The notes: a model not told the origin generated them from the sequence alone. Counted from the first letter of the stretch, positions 42,851 to 54,382 are shown. The stretch is DNA of 64,000 nt from Cervus elaphus (GCF_910594005.1 NC_057824.1:27369314-27433313), one strand, 5' to 3'. Translations and numbers: made by a program.

Positions 42851-43389
42851 GTTATGGTAATGACATTAATTGAAAGTCAGGGCTGTGGTAGACAGAGGTT
42901 TCAAGGGAAGCTGATTCCATGTTGAACTTGTCAAGTTTTAGCTGTTGGGGAGACCCCAGATGGTGTTGTCCAGAGATAATTGGAAATGTGTGTGCAGGGA
43001 GGAGATTTTTATATGGGGGAGGGGTGTCTTCTATTGAGAGAGTTTCTCTTTCCATAGAGGTGAGACTTTTTTTTTTTTTTATTACTTCTTTATATACTTT
43101 TCTGAATTCTGAAAGTTCATAGCCTTCTGGCCACCATCTTCATGCTGGATGCTCTAAAGCTTGTCATCATCAGTTCCTGGAAAACAGTACAATTCTCCAA
43201 CTGGCTGCTCTTCTGATGGGAGGTGAACCTGGAATGAGAAAGTCAAACTAGAACTGGTTATTGGGAATTGCAGCCCATGAGGCAGAGGTGATGGAGACTG
43301 TGGGCAGTGGGTTCATCATGAACATGGAGCTCAAATGATGCCAACAAACATTTTCTGGGAATTCTCACTTTTCGGAAGAACCCATGGAC
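42851..43389. other. Unique sequence with a T-tract
   Basis: A run of about 14 T at 43067-43080. No gene recognised. Confidence 0.4.
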
Positions 43390-43505
43390 TCCAGTTAGGA
43401 GATATGGGCTCTCATTGCTGTTCTGCTTCGTATTCTGTCTGTGACCTTGGCCAAGTCACTTCTACCCTTTAGATCGAGGGTCTTTATTTGTAAAGCAAAT
43501 ATGTT
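43390..43505 (+). mobile_element. MIR SINE fragment
   Basis: 'Tctgtctgtgaccttggccaagtcact' and 'tctttatttgtaaagc' match MIR order. Confidence 0.7.
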
Positions 43506-43509
43506 AGAC

Positions 43510-44215
43510 TGTGTTTCAGTGTGCTAGGACTACCAAACAAAGTACCATCAATAGAAAGCTTAAACAATGGGAATTTAAAAAAAAATAATTGTATTTATTT
43601 ATTTATTTTTGACTGTGCTTGGTCTTCATTGCTGCTCAAGCTTTTCGGGGCTACTACTAGTTGTGGGGCGTGGGCTTCTCATTGTGGTGGCTTCTCTTGT
43701 AGTGGAGCACCGGCTCTAGGTCTCATGGGCTTCAGTAGTTGCAGCTCCTGGGTTCTAGAGCACCAGCTCAATGGTTGTGCCCGAGCTTAGTTGCTCTGTG
43801 GCATGTGGGATCCTCCCAGATCAGGGATCAAACCGATGTCTCCTGCAATGGCAGATAGATTCTTTACCACTGAGCCACCAGGGAAGCCCCCAGAAATTTA
43901 ATTTCTCACCATTCTGGAGCCTGGAAGTCCAAGATCAGGGTGCCATCATGGTCAGGATGTGTTGAGAGTCCTCTCCTTGGCTTGCAGATGGCCATCTTTT
44001 CCCTGCGTCTTCCCACGGTTGCCCCTCTCTGTGTGTCCATGTCCTAACCTTTTTGTAAGGACACCAGTCATACTGGATTAGAGCCCACCCTAAGAACATC
44101 ATTTTAACTCAATTTCCTCTTTAAAGACCCCATCTCCACACATAGTACATGCTGAGATATTGGGGGTTAGGATTTTAACATATGAATTTGGATAGGGGGC
44201 CCAATTCAGCCCATC
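43510..44215 (-). mobile_element. MaLR LTR, split by a CHR-2 SINE
   Basis: 'Aaacaaagtaccatcaat...aaacaatgg' on the left; on the right 'ctcaccattctggagcctggaagtccaagatc', 'tgtaaggacaccagtcatactggattagagcccaccc' and 'cccaattcagccca'. A coherent reverse LTR. Confidence 0.83.
43576..43890 (-). mobile_element. CHR-2 SINE, long form
   Basis: A/T-rich tail, GACTGTGCTTGGTCTTCATT, several 'gggcttctcattgtggtgg' modules, 'gggatcctcccagatcagg' and the terminal CCACCAGGGAAGCCCC. Confidence 0.93.
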
Positions 44216-44444
44216 ATAGACCAGATCAGTGTTTCCCAAAATATGACCTCCTGCTACTGGTTGAATTAACTTTATATCAAATGCAGAAATAAGCCTTAAA
44301 GAACAATCAATCATTCTGATTACTTAAGGAAGAAAGTATTTGGCTCAGTTCTAACTGCCTCTGATGGCTTTCTGACACTTGCCAGAACAAACGGAAAGCA
44401 GGCCTCAGGCACAGAGCCACAGGAATGCAACCATATCTGCATTA

Positions 44445-44905
44445 GCTATCTATCACTGTGTAACAAGCTACCCTCAAACTTAGTGGGTTAAAACAACTCA
44501 CATTTATTATATTATAGTTTCTATGAGTCAGGAATTAAGAAACAAGCTAGCTGAGAAGTTAGAGTTCAAGGTTTCTCATAAGCCATTCCCTAAAGGCTTG
44601 ATTGTCACTGGTGGATATTCATCTTGAAGGCGAATCAGCTTGGCACTGGCTGTTGCAGGGAGCCCTCAGTTGCTTGTCATGTGGCTGCTTGAGCTTCCTC
44701 ACCACATGGCGGCTGGCTTCCTCCAGAATGAGCAATAGAGAAAACAAGAGCGCAAGAAGGAAGCCACGGTGTCTTTGGTGTCCTAGCCTCAGAAGTCGTT
44801 CACTGTCATTTCTAAGGGGTCCTATTGAGAGCACAAGCCCGCCCTGTTCCTTGTGGGAAGGAACCACACAAGGGCCTGAGGACCAGCAGGCAGGGATCAC
44901 TGAGG
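44445..44905 (-). mobile_element. Old LTR-like repeat (MLT1 group probable)
   Basis: 'Tatctatcactgtgtaacaagctaccc', 'agtgggttaaaacaac', 'gtttctatgagtcagg', 'cacatggcggctggcttcctccagaatgagc' and 'tgtctttggtgtcctagcctcagaagtc' follow a well-known MaLR-like reverse order. Two opposed frames here are fortuitous. Confidence 0.6.
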
Positions 44906-45017
44906 GCTAGCTCGGAGACACACAGTCCTGGTTACCTTGCCTGTATCTGTAAACAGAGAAAATAGATACTGATGTTTTCTGCTCATTTAAATTATAAGTG
45001 ATGTGCTATTAATCCGG

Positions 45018-45230
45018 AGGCTTCCCGGCTGGCTCAAATAGTGAACAGTCCACCTGCAATGCAGGCAACCCATGTTCAATCCCTGGGTCAGGAAGATCCC
45101 CTGGAGAAGGAAATGGCAAGCTGATCCAGTATTCTTGCCTGGAGAATCCCATGGGAAGAGGAGCCTGGCGGGCTATAATCCATAGGATCACAAAGAGTCA
45201 GACATGACTGAGCAAGTAACACGCACACAC
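45018..45230 (+). mobile_element. Bov-tA SINE
   Basis: Head 'ggaggcttcccggctggctc', 'gttcaatccctgggtcagg' and tail 'gtcagacatgactgagcaagtaac' followed by an ACAC run. Confidence 0.93.
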
Positions 45231-45235
45231 CAGAA

Positions 45236-45900
45236 ACACATAATATAAAATTCACAACCTTAGTTATTTTGCGTACAGTTTGGTCATGTTAAGTCCATTC
45301 ACATAGTTGTACAATAGCTGTCTAGAACTTGAATTTCACCTTGCAAAACCGAAACTCTATACTCAATTGGCCAATAGCTTCCTTTTCTCCCTCCTCCCAG
45401 CCCCTTGTATCTGCCATTCTACTATGTTTTTTTGAGTTTGGCTACTTTAGATAACTCATTTAGGTGGAAGCATACAGTATTTGTCTTTTTATAACTGGTT
45501 TATTTCCCTAGCAGAGGCCCTCAAGTTTCATCCATAGTTGTAGCATATGACAGGTTTTCCTTATTTTTTGAGGCTGAATAATATTCCGTTGTGTGGCTAT
45601 ACTAATTTTCTTTGTCCTTTCATCCATAGATGGATATGTGGATTGCTTCCACCTCTGGGCTATTGTGAATAATGCTGCTGTGAACATAGACATGCACATA
45701 TCTCTTATTTTAATTCTTTTGGATATATACCCAGAAGTGGGACTGCTGGATCTCACAATAATTTTATTTTTAATATTAATATTTTGAGGAACGTCCATTC
45801 TGTTCTCCATGTTACATTCTCCTCAACAGTGCCCAGGTGTTCCAAATTCTCTACATCTTCACCAACACATGTTGTTTTCTGGGTTTCTTGCTAGTGACCA
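45236..45900 (-). mobile_element. Old L1M LINE 3' end
   Basis: Reverse 3' UTR ('tataaaattcacaacc', 'gttgtacaatagctgtctagaac') and decayed ORF2 ('attgtgaataatgctgctgtgaac', CCAGAAGTGGGACTGCTGGAT). Confidence 0.87.
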
Positions 45901-45959
45901 TTCAACACTTTAATTTTACACCTTCCTCAGTTAAGAGAAGCTGGACATTTTACATAATC

Positions 45960-46075
45960 CCACTTGAGCAATGGAAAAAATAGAGTTCTGGGAGGCTAAG
46001 TCACTTGCCCTAAAGCCCAGAGCTAGTCAGTAGTGAAGCTGAACCAGGAGCCCAGCATTGTGTGGTCCATAGTTC
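45960..46075 (-). mobile_element. MIR SINE fragment
   Basis: 'Gttctgggaggctaagtcacttgccctaaagcccagagctagtcagtag' is reverse MIR. Confidence 0.75.
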
Positions 46076-46550
46076 CATGATCTTTCCAGTCTGTGACCGG
46101 CCTTTTAACCTGCAGTGCTTCTTTAAGAAAAGAAAGGAAGGGGGACGAGCAGCTCCTTGTTTCTGAATTCCTGCCTGTTCTGCCTCTGACAAGTGGGGAA
46201 TCTACAGAGCAGTATTGTTCTTGGATCCCCAGGCCAAGTGGCGTTACCTCCACCTAGGAGGAAGCGGTGTCTCAGCTAATACCCTGGACGGGAAATGTGT
46301 GCCCAGAAGATTAGCTCCATTGTGTGAGGCTGGCCGCTTTCCACTGACTTTGTTTATGGGACAGATTGTTTTTGTGAAGTTGTTTGCTCCGGTGAGTCTC
46401 CAGGCTCTTGAGGGCTGCTGGCCGTGAAGAAGGTCAGATTTACGGGTAGCCCGGAGTGTGGCCAGGAAAGGCCCACAAAGGCGCAGATCCCCTGGGGACT
46501 TCTGGAGTCTGTCTGGAGCTCCCTCGAAAAGCAACACTGTGACTCTGTGT
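46076..46550. other. Unique sequence, no gene seen
   Basis: Repeat-free and of balanced composition, a possible conserved non-coding segment around 46180-46400. Open frames to about 97 codons lie on the minus strand without family resemblance. Confidence 0.4.
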
Positions 46551-46965
46551 TGTTTTATTTTATTTTACCTTCCTTTATTTTTCTTTACCTTACTTTTAAT
46601 TTGTTTTAATTTTATTTTACTTTATTTTGTGTGTGTGTGTGTGTGTGCATGCTCAGTTATGTCTGACTCTTTGTGACTCCATGGACTGTAACCCACAAGG
46701 CTTCTGATCCATAGAACTGCCCAGGCAAGAATACTGGAGTGGGTTTCCATTTCCTGCTCCAGGGGATCTTCAAAACCCAGGGATCTAACCCGAGTCTCTT
46801 GCATCTTCTGCAATGGCAGGCAGATTCTTTACCACTGTACCACCTGGGATGCCTTACTTTTGTTTTACCTTACCTTATTTGTATTGTAATTTACCTTTAT
46901 TTTATTTTACTTTACTTATTTTAATTTACCTTACTTTATTTTTATTTTGTTTTTACTTTATTTTA
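46551..46965. repeat. TTTTA/TTACC pentamer array and (TG)n, split by a SINE
   Basis: Imperfect TTTTA, TTTTACC and TTACTT units run from 46551 to 46628, followed by (TG)n at 46629-46647. After the Bov-tA the same unit types resume at 46856-46965. The SINE therefore inserted into an existing microsatellite or extended along its tail. Confidence 0.85.
46646..46855 (-). mobile_element. Bov-tA SINE inside a microsatellite
   Basis: Reverse copy: 'gcatgctcagttatgtctgac', CTCCAGGGGATCTTCAAAAC and terminal ACCACCTGGGATGCC. The (TG)n before it corresponds to the usual (CA)n SINE tail. Confidence 0.92.
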
Positions 46966-47489
46966 AAAATTGGCTGTGTAACAGAGTGCTGGACTTCTCT
47001 TCCCTCTTGGCTCTTGGTGCTAATATTTCTGTGTCACTGTCTACCTTCCACGTCAGCTCACCTCCACACACTTCCATGTTTGGGATTTTGAAGTTGTTTT
47101 CTCCCCCGAATTCTTTCTGCCAGAAGCATCACGCATCTAACAGCACACACTCCCTTGCACCCATTTGTTCCAAATCAGTAAGCAGATGGCGCCTCTGGGG
47201 CACGTGGCTCACACTCCTCGTGGAGGCCTCCAGGCAGCTCTCCTGGGTGGTCTGGGAGGACGCCTGGTGTCTGGCCAGCACAGATGCCAATTGCTAACAT
47301 GTGCTCCCTCTTCATTGTTCCGTCTTCCATTCATTGTCCCATCTTCCTACCCACCCAGCCAGCCACCCACCCAGCCAGACTGCCCCGTCACCCTGAGCTT
47401 CCATTCTGTTCCCAGACCTCAAGAATTTAGGCCAGGCTCTCTGGAAGAGAAGGGTGCAGAATGAGGAAGAGACCGAAAGCTTCTTAGCT
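46966..47489. other. Unique sequence, no gene seen
   Basis: No recognised repeat. Two opposed or overlapping frames of about 100 codons lack similarity. Confidence 0.4.
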
Positions 47490-47610
47490 CCTCTGAGCCT
47501 CTGCTTTCTTACCTGTCAAGGGCAAGAGAAGGCCACCCTGGGGTTATTGCGAGTCAAGGACATTGGCCTCTAACGCGCATTAGTGCTTTGTACTTGGAAA
47601 GCATCCTTTA
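47490..47610 (+). mobile_element. MIR SINE fragment
   Basis: 'Gctcctctgagcctctgctttcttacctgtcaagg' and 'gggttattgcgagtcaagg' in MIR order. Confidence 0.6.
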
Positions 47611-48065
47611 AGTGGTTCTTGTTATTTCCTGAGTACCCGCCTGGGGCCAGACTCTAGGTTTTAAGGACACGGGGAAATGAAGAGAGACAGAGCCTTGTCT
47701 CTAAGAATTCACCTTCAAGTGAGAGAACCACAGCTTAATATAATAGTGCAGTGATAGACAGGAACACAGAGGAGGTGCTAACAAGCGGGGGGTATCAGGG
47801 AGGTCTTCCTGGAGGAGGTAACATCTGAACTGAGCCCAAAAAGTGACTCCCTCTGCTATTTCGGCGATCCTGCCAAAAGCATGCCGGAGCCTCTTATGAC
47901 ATCAGCTGGTGGCAATGTCCATGGAAGGCCTTTCCTATCTGCTCCAGCAATGGCTGACCTCCTTTCCTTAAGCCCCCTCAGCTCTGTGCTGGAAAAAGAA
48001 ACCTACACTTAATGGTTTCTTCTCTCCTATATGTTTTCAATGCATATGACTGTCTCTAAAAATAC
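47611..48065. other. L2-like old repeat and unique DNA
   Basis: 47640-47840 recalls a mammal-wide repeat ('gcctggggccagactctagg', 'tatcagggaggtcttcctggagg'). No gene seen. Confidence 0.4.
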
Positions 48066-48287
48066 TATCTTTTTTTTTTTTTTGGCTGTGCTGGTTCTTC
48101 ATTATGGCGCGGGGGCTTTCTCTAGTTGCAGAGCATGGGCTCTAGAGTGCACAGACTTCAGTAGTTGCACCGTGAGGGCTTAGTTGCCCTGCAGCATGTG
48201 GGGTCTTTATTCCCTGACTAGGGATTGAACTCGTGTCTCCTGCATTGGCAGGTCAGTGCTTAATCACTGGACCATCAGGGAAATCCC
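48066..48287 (-). mobile_element. CHR-2 SINE
   Basis: T16 tail, GGCTGTGCTGGTTCTTCATT, 'gggatctttattccctgac'-type segment and the terminal CCATCAGGGAAATCCC. Confidence 0.92.
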
Positions 48288-48323
48288 TAAAGATGACATC
48301 TTAAAGGTTTCCATGACTCCCAT

Positions 48324-49346
48324 CAGTTCAGTTCAGTCACTCAGTCGTGTCTGACTCTTTGTGACCCCATGAACCGCAGCACGCCAGGCCTCCCTGTCTA
48401 TCACCAACTCCCAGAGTCCACCCAAACCCATGTCCATTGAGTCGGTGATGCCATCCAACCATCTCATCCTCTGTCGTCCCCTTCTCCTCCTGCCCTCAAT
48501 CTTTCCCAGCATCAGGGTCTTTTCCAATGAGTCAGTTCTTCACATCAGGTGGCCAAAGTATTGGAGTTTCAGCTTCAATATCAGTCCTTCCAATGAACAC
48601 CCAGGACTGATCTGCTTTAGGATGGACTGGTTGGATCTCCTTGCAGTCCAAGGGACTCTCAAGAGTCTTCTCCAACACCACAGTTCAAAAACATCAATTC
48701 TTCGACACTCAGCTTTCTTCACCATCCAACTCTCACATCCATACATGACCACTGGAAAAACCATAGCCTTGACTAGATGGACCTTTGTTGACAAAGTAAT
48801 GTCTCTGCTTTTTAATATGCTGTCTAGGTTGGTCATAAGTTTCCTTCCAAGAAGTAAGCATCTTTTAATTTCATGGCTGCTATCACCATCTGCAGTGATT
48901 TTGGAGCCCAAAAAAATAAAGTCAGCCACTGTTTCCACTCTTTCCCCATCTATTTGCCATGAAGTGATGGGACCAGATGCCATGATCTTAGTTTTCTGAA
49001 TGTTGAGCTTTAAGCCAACTTTTTCACTCTCCTCTTTCACTTTCATCAAGAGGCTCTTTAGTTCTTCTTCACTTTCTGCCATAAGAGTGGTGTCATCTGC
49101 ATATCTGAGGTTATTGATATTTCTCCTGGCAATCTTGATTTCCAGTTTGTGCTTCCTCCAGTCCAGCGTTTCTCATGATATACTCTGCATGTAAGTTAAA
49201 TAAGTAGGGTGACAATATACAGCCTTGATGTACTCCTTTTTCTATTTGGAACCAGTCTGTTGTTCCATGTCCGGTTCTAACTCTTGCTTCTTGACCTACA
49301 TACAGGTTTCTCAAGAGGCAGGTCAGGTGGTCTGGTATTCCCATAG
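48324..49346 (-). mobile_element. BovB LINE with much of the RT C-terminal ORF
   Basis: About 1 kb of reverse BovB. The minus-strand translation contains IPDHLTCLLRNLYVGQEA, then EKGVHQGCILSPYLFNL (RT motif), an intact YADD box near 49095-49110, GLKLNIQKTKIMASGPITSW, 'SKITADGDSSHEIKR', 'LWCWRRLLRVPWTARRSNQS' and 'LKLQYFGHLM'. One frameshift lies near 49110-49150, between the QGCILSP and YADD parts. A stop follows FGHLM, after which a second frame continues. It lacks the endonuclease and the N-terminal RT. Confidence 0.94.
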
Positions 49347-50317
49347 TTTCCAACAAAGACTTTCGCTATTCATTCACTCATTCATTTATTGTGTTAATCA
49401 ATCTACTAAGTCTCAATCCATACTGATTGGTGACACCAGCAGGAAGTCAGGTCCAAGTTCATTCAAATGAAGCCTGTCTGTTCCTTTCCTGTCACTGAGA
49501 TGCCATCCACGTCCCAGTGGCTCTAGGCATCCTTCATGGCAGCATCCATGACAAGACGGCAGGGGGAAGGACGCCTGAGTTTTGAGGGCCCATGTTTCGT
49601 GTGTGACCTTTGTCATGCTCCTTCCTGGCTCTGACCCTCAATTTATGCTCACAATCCTGGGAGGCAGCATCTTTTATTCCCATTTTTCTGGTCACTCTCC
49701 CAGCACCCGGGATTGGGACATTTGGCAGTCAGTTCAGTGCAGTCAAGCTGTGTGTCCAGCCCTACCTCAGCCTTTTCTGGTGCTGAATTTCCATCTGGGG
49801 TCTGGTTGCCACACCCATGTGCCCCTGGTCATCTCTGGTCACCTGGTGACTCTCAGTCTTAGAGCCACGTCACCTCTCCCATGGCAATTCCTATCAATCT
49901 CACCCAAGAGAACTGTCAGCTATTTTCTACATCGCTCTACAGGGCACATGGAACCTTCTGGATGCAAAATTTAAACCTTCCCTTTACCTAACCAATAGGG
50001 TGTACTGATTTTGTTTTAACGTCATCTCTTCTCAAAGTCATATGGGAAATGTTGTTTCTTCTCTCTCTTATATGAGAAATGAAGCAAAACTCTTCTGCTC
50101 TAGGCTTTTCCCGCACCCTATCTAACAATCCTCTCATATGGGTCCTGCCTAGATGGACATTCCAACACAGCTGATAGCTTCTGGCCTCTGTCCCTCTTCT
50201 ATATTTTGCACTCCACTGGACTGGAAGTGGGTGACCTTTAGGAGTAGAGAGGCGAGTGGCTCAAGGAAGGAAACCAGTTGACTGATAGGAGATGTAAGTC
50301 AGCAGATATTTGAAAAT
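49347..50317. other. Unique sequence, no gene seen
   Basis: A 130-codon plus-strand frame (49582-49974) and a short ATTC-type run at 49362-49385 are present; neither suggests a gene. Confidence 0.45.
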
Positions 50318-50332
50318 CTTACCTGTTACTCT

Positions 50333-50523
50333 GGGCTTCTCTTGTGGCTCAGCTGGTAAAGAATCCGCCTGCAATGTGGGAGACCTGGGTTTGATCCCTG
50401 GGTTGGGAAGATCCCCTGGAGAAGGGAAAGGCTACCTTCTCCAGTATTCTGGCCTGGAGAATTCCATGGACTGTATAGTCCGTGGGGTCACAAAGAGTCA
50501 GACACGACTAAGCGACTTTCACT
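50333..50523 (+). mobile_element. Bov-A SINE (Bov-A2 type monomer)
   Basis: GGGCTTCTCTTGTGGCTCAG head, 'ctggcctggagaattccatgg' variant and GACTAAGCGACTTTCACT tail. The 15-bp duplication CTTACCTGYTACTCT (one mismatch) is at 50318-50332 and 50524-50538. Confidence 0.95.
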
Positions 50524-50614
50524 CTTACCTGCTACTCTACCTATCGAGGGTTTTGGGAGGGTTAAATGGGAGATGTATATACATGCTATCTGTATACATG
50601 GAAATAGATTTTAA

Positions 50615-50800
50615 AAGTACAGAGTGCATAGATTCTAGAATCATACTGACCAGGTTGACATTCTACCCCCATCAGTTGAAAACTGTATAACCTTCGGCAA
50701 ATCACTTAAACTCTCTGAACCTTAGTTGCTCCACTGTATAATGGGGATAATACTAACCCCTACCTCACCGACCTGTGAGAAGTAAATAAAAGAATGCCTC
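50615..50800 (+). mobile_element. MIR SINE
   Basis: 'Gattctagaatcatactgacc', 'cggcaaatcacttaaactctctgaacc' and 'atggggataatac' in MIR order. Confidence 0.83.
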
Positions 50801-51689
50801 GTATTCATTAGGATGTGTGTTTGGGTGCTAATAGCAAAAGTTGGGTGCCATTTTATTTGAGGATATGTGCTCTTTGGTGTTACTCTGAATAAAAATTAGG
50901 GTTTTTTTTAATTACTAGGGAAGAAGAAAGCGGGTGTTCAGTAGGTTTCTTGCAAATGAGTTTTGCTGTGCTTAGTACAGTGGTCTCAGCAGAGTGCTTA
51001 GTACGGACAAATGCTAGGCAGTGCTTATATTGGTCATCCACTGCATTCAGGGGACCTGAAATTTGGACTGGCCACTGCATGGTTACAAGGCAATTAGGGA
51101 AGAAACATTGGAATCACCCAGTTGTCATCTCTACAGGCAAGGCAGGTCTTGTTGTTTCCTTGCCAGATCCCTCACTACAGGGCACAGAGTAGGTGCTTAA
51201 GAGGCATTTTGTTGCATGAGTGAATGAATGAATGAACCCCTTTGGTTATGTTGAATCTCTGTGCGCATAACCTCCAACTGACCTCTGAGAGGCTTTGGTT
51301 GAGCTCTGGTGGCAAAGCCCAGCCCCGTTCTTCCCACGGTGCACAACAGCAAACTCTCATCTTGGATTTCATTTCCAGCATTTCCTGGCCTGAACTTTGG
51401 AATATGCCAGGCTTTATGCACTCTGCTTTTTGTGTGCCAGTGTCTCTCTCCCTCGCCACCCCCTAAAGGTGCTAATCCAGCCGCTCACAGTAAATGCTGT
51501 GAATTTCTTCCAATCGCCACGGTCATGTTTCTTAATCAATAACCCGGCTTGTCAGCACCAACTAAACACAGCTTTCATTGAAGAGGAGGAAGCCAGAGGA
51601 CAGTGCTGCAAAAGCACATCGAGAAGAGAAGGCATCCTTTCTTCCGCACATTAATTAGTTCATTAAGTCAACAAATAATTGGAATCCTT
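50801..51689. other. Mostly unique sequence with a possible conserved element
   Basis: An L2-like end with (GAAT)n lies at 51180-51236. Bases 51540-51689 contain ATTAATTAGTTCATTAAG and 'aaataattgg', homeodomain-type motifs in non-repeat DNA. Coding frames lack similarity. Confidence 0.4.
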
Positions 51690-51800
51690 TGAGTGATGAT
51701 TACGTGCCAGGCCCTGCTCTGAACAATATACACGTTCAGACCCAGTTAATCCTTACAGTCTTTCAAGGTATTATGACTGTCCCTATTTTATATGTGAAGG
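51690..51800 (-). mobile_element. MIR SINE fragment
   Basis: 'Gattacgtgccaggccctgctctgaac' and 'ttaatccttacagtctttcaagg' in reverse MIR order. Confidence 0.7.
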
Positions 51801-52022
51801 AACAAGTAGCTTAATAGTTTTTAAAATATATCATGAGTCAGGCACCGTGCCTAGGGGATGAAGATGTAGTAGTGAATAGGAAGAGACATGAACTTCTGTC
51901 TCATGGCCCTTAGAGTCTAGGGAGAAAATATGAACAAAAAGAAAACAGCAAAGTCAACACAATCGTTTCAGACAATTGTTTCAGCTGGGATGCTCTTGAC
52001 TGCAAGTACCAGATAACCCAAT

Positions 52023-52230
52023 GGGTCCCCTGGTGGCTGAGACAGTAAAGAATCTGCCTGCAATGCAGGAGATCAGGTTCTATCCCTGGGTCAGGACAAT
52101 CCCTTAGAGAAGGGAACGTGTCACCCACTCCAGCATTCTTGCCTGGAGAATTCCATGGACAGATGATCCTCGTGGGCTATAGTCCATGGAGTCACAAAGA
52201 GTTGTACACGACTGAGTGACTAACACTTTC
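52023..52230 (+). mobile_element. Bov-tA SINE
   Basis: Head GGGTCCCCTGGTGGCTGAGA, tail 'gtacacgactgagtgactaac'. A perfect 15-bp duplication, ACCAGATAACCCAAT, is at 52008-52022 and 52231-52245. Confidence 0.96.
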
Positions 52231-52245
52231 ACCAGATAACCCAAT

Positions 52246-53049
52246 ACAGTGGTATAAACCCTAGGGATTTATTTTTCTCCCCAGAAAAGATAGTAAGAAA
52301 TTGTTGGTACTGGTTATTTGGCTCAAAAATTCAATATTTGCCTGGTCTTTCCCTCATGATCACAGAATGGCTGAACAGCTCCAGTCGTCACCCCCATGAT
52401 TCAGCAGGAAGATGGGGGAGGGGCAGTGCCTGCATCTCTCGTTGCCCAGATCTGGGTGAGATGGCCAGCTCCACCCGGATGGTCACTAAGGGGAAGGATG
52501 CTGACAGTGCAAGTCAGGTCAGCCAGCCAACAATGTATGATGCGGGACGTGCTACAAAAGAAATCACACAGGATGGCGAGAGGGAGGGCTCCTGGTTGGA
52601 GCAGGGGACATTTGAACAGAAAGTTGATGACTAGGGGCCAACCCTGCAAAGATCTTAGAACAGAACAAAGCAAAGAGTCTTATTTGGAAATGAGCATGGT
52701 GCGATCTTGGGAGAGAGAAAAGTCTGGAGTGGCTGGAGCAGGAGAGTCCTGGGAAGCAAGACAAATGAAGGGCGATTAGGAAGCCAGGAGTTAGATCACA
52801 GAATCTCTTAGGTCCTTTAAGGAGTTTGGATCTTACTCTATGGATGATGGGAAGTTACTGGAACCTTTTAATCAGGGGGCTGAAATGATCTGATTGTCTT
52901 AAGAAGAATTACTTGGGCAGAAGAACTGTTGTGAGAGTCATGAGGCCTAAGGAGACTTAATTCTAGTGATGGTATAGTTTTTCCCAGCTCCCTCTTCTTG
53001 GGTTTCCTTTTTCTGCCTCTTGGACCTCTTCTGCCCCCTTCTTACTTCA
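52246..53049. other. Unique sequence, old L2-like traces
   Basis: Overlapping frames at 52338-52779 are in two phases on plus and two on minus, which argues against coding. 52660-52970 recalls a decayed mammal-wide repeat. No gene called. Confidence 0.4.
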
Positions 53050-53160
53050 CAGCGGCTGCTGGAGAGCTGGACTGTGTCATCTCTGTGCCCCCAGCACCTA
53101 GGTCAAGGCCATCCCTTGGTAAACATCATCTGAGGTGAATGGGATGGAGGCAAGCACTGT
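53050..53160 (+). mobile_element. L2 LINE 3' end
   Basis: 'Tgtgtcatctctgtgcccccagcacctagg' fits the L2 3' end. Weak. Confidence 0.5.
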
Positions 53161-53194
53161 ACTCCAGGGTTTCCAAACTTCTGCCACTCACACT

Positions 53195-53415
53195 CTGCTC
53201 TTGTGATTTGGGCTGGAGGAGTGGCTCTTCACCGCTGAGTTTGCCTTCCAGGGGGCCTTTGGCAATATCTGGAGGTGTGTGTGGTTGTCACAACCAGAAG
53301 GAGGGCGGGATTTGTTTCTGGCAGCCAGTGGGTAGAGACCCGGGGTGCTGCACACCATCCTACAATATAGAGTTTTCCAGCCCCAAATGCCAACGTGCTG
53401 AGGTTGAGGAAGCCC
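53195..53415 (-). mobile_element. MER20-like hAT transposon
   Basis: 'Ccagggggcctttggcaatatctgg', 'gtggttgtcacaacc', 'agtgggtagagacccggggtgctgcacaccatcctacaat' and 'gctgaggttgaggaagccc' are reverse MER20 landmarks. Confidence 0.78.
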
Positions 53416-53664
53416 AGACTCGATCTACATAACCTATTCTATTATTTCTTTAATCTTTCCTTCTACATTAGTTCACTTTAATTAAAAAAAAAAAACATTT
53501 AGAGAAACCACGTACAACTATACAAGTAAGAAACCAGTGTCAATTGCCATAAATAGAAGATAGCTGGAAAGAAAAATGCTCAGAAAACAAATATCGATTA
53601 CATCGTAGTTGGACATTGTTGCTAGTCAAGGCTTTGCGTTTTCTCTTTCTTTGAAACAGGAGTT

Positions 53665-53782
53665 TGGGGAATTCCCTCTTGGTCTAGTGGTTAGGACTCC
53701 GTGGTTCACTGCAGGGTATGTGGGTTAGATCCCTGGTTGGGAAACTAAGGTCCCACACACAGAGATGTAATAAAAAATAAGA
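53665..53782 (+). mobile_element. CHR-2A SINE
   Basis: GGGGAATTCCCTCTTGGTCT head, 'gttagatccctggttggg' and an A-rich tail. Confidence 0.92.
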
Positions 53783-54087
53783 AGGGGCAGAGTTTGGTCA
53801 AAGTCATGAAAGATTAAGGAACTGTTTCAGATTAAATGGGAGTTAAGAGAAATAACAGATAAAGGTATATAATTCTGGAATGGATCCAGGGCCCGAAAAT
53901 CAAAAATTATAGAAATAACTTTACTAAAACAATTCACTAACTTTGACTATGGACTGTATTTTAGATACTTGCTAGGTAAGGGAATGTTCTTATTCTTAGG
54001 AGATACATGAAATATTTATGAATAAAAGATCACACACACAAAAAAAGGTCACAACATTGGCAATTTATTCTCAAATGTTTTTTTAAA

Positions 54088-54162
54088 AGGTGTGTGTATG
54101 TGCATGTTTGTATATATATATATGTATATACATATATGTGTGCATATACACACATACATATG
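54088..54162. repeat. GT/TA microsatellite with palindromic symmetry
   Basis: GTGTGTGTATGTGC leads into (TA)n and then the complementary order ending 'acacacatacatatg', so the tract can fold on itself. It borders the SINE that follows. Confidence 0.85.
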
Positions 54163-54382
54163 GGCTTCCCTGGTGACTCAGATGGTAAAGAATCTGCCTG
54201 CAATGCAGGAGATCCGAGTTCAATCCCTGGGTCAGGAAGATCCCCTGGAGAAGGGAATGGCTACCCACTCCAGTATACTTGCCTTGAGAATTCCATGGAC
54301 AGAAGAGCCTGGCGGGCTACAGTCCATGGGGTCACAAAGAGTTGGACACGACTGAGTGACTAACACACACACACACACAGAG
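54163..54382 (+). mobile_element. Bov-tA SINE with (CA)n tail
   Basis: Near-consensus GGGCTTCCCTGGTGACTCAG head, 'gttggacacgactgagtgac' tail and (AC)10 end. One of the youngest-looking SINEs here. Confidence 0.95.

Noticed and set aside
44602..44910. Opposed 102- and 93-codon frames as an overlapping gene pair
   Set aside because: They lie within an old LTR-like repeat, and both frames contain its consensus text.
48540..49082. A 180-codon minus-strand protein as a host gene
   Set aside because: Its sequence is the BovB reverse-transcriptase C-terminal region, with YADD just upstream; it belongs to a truncated LINE.
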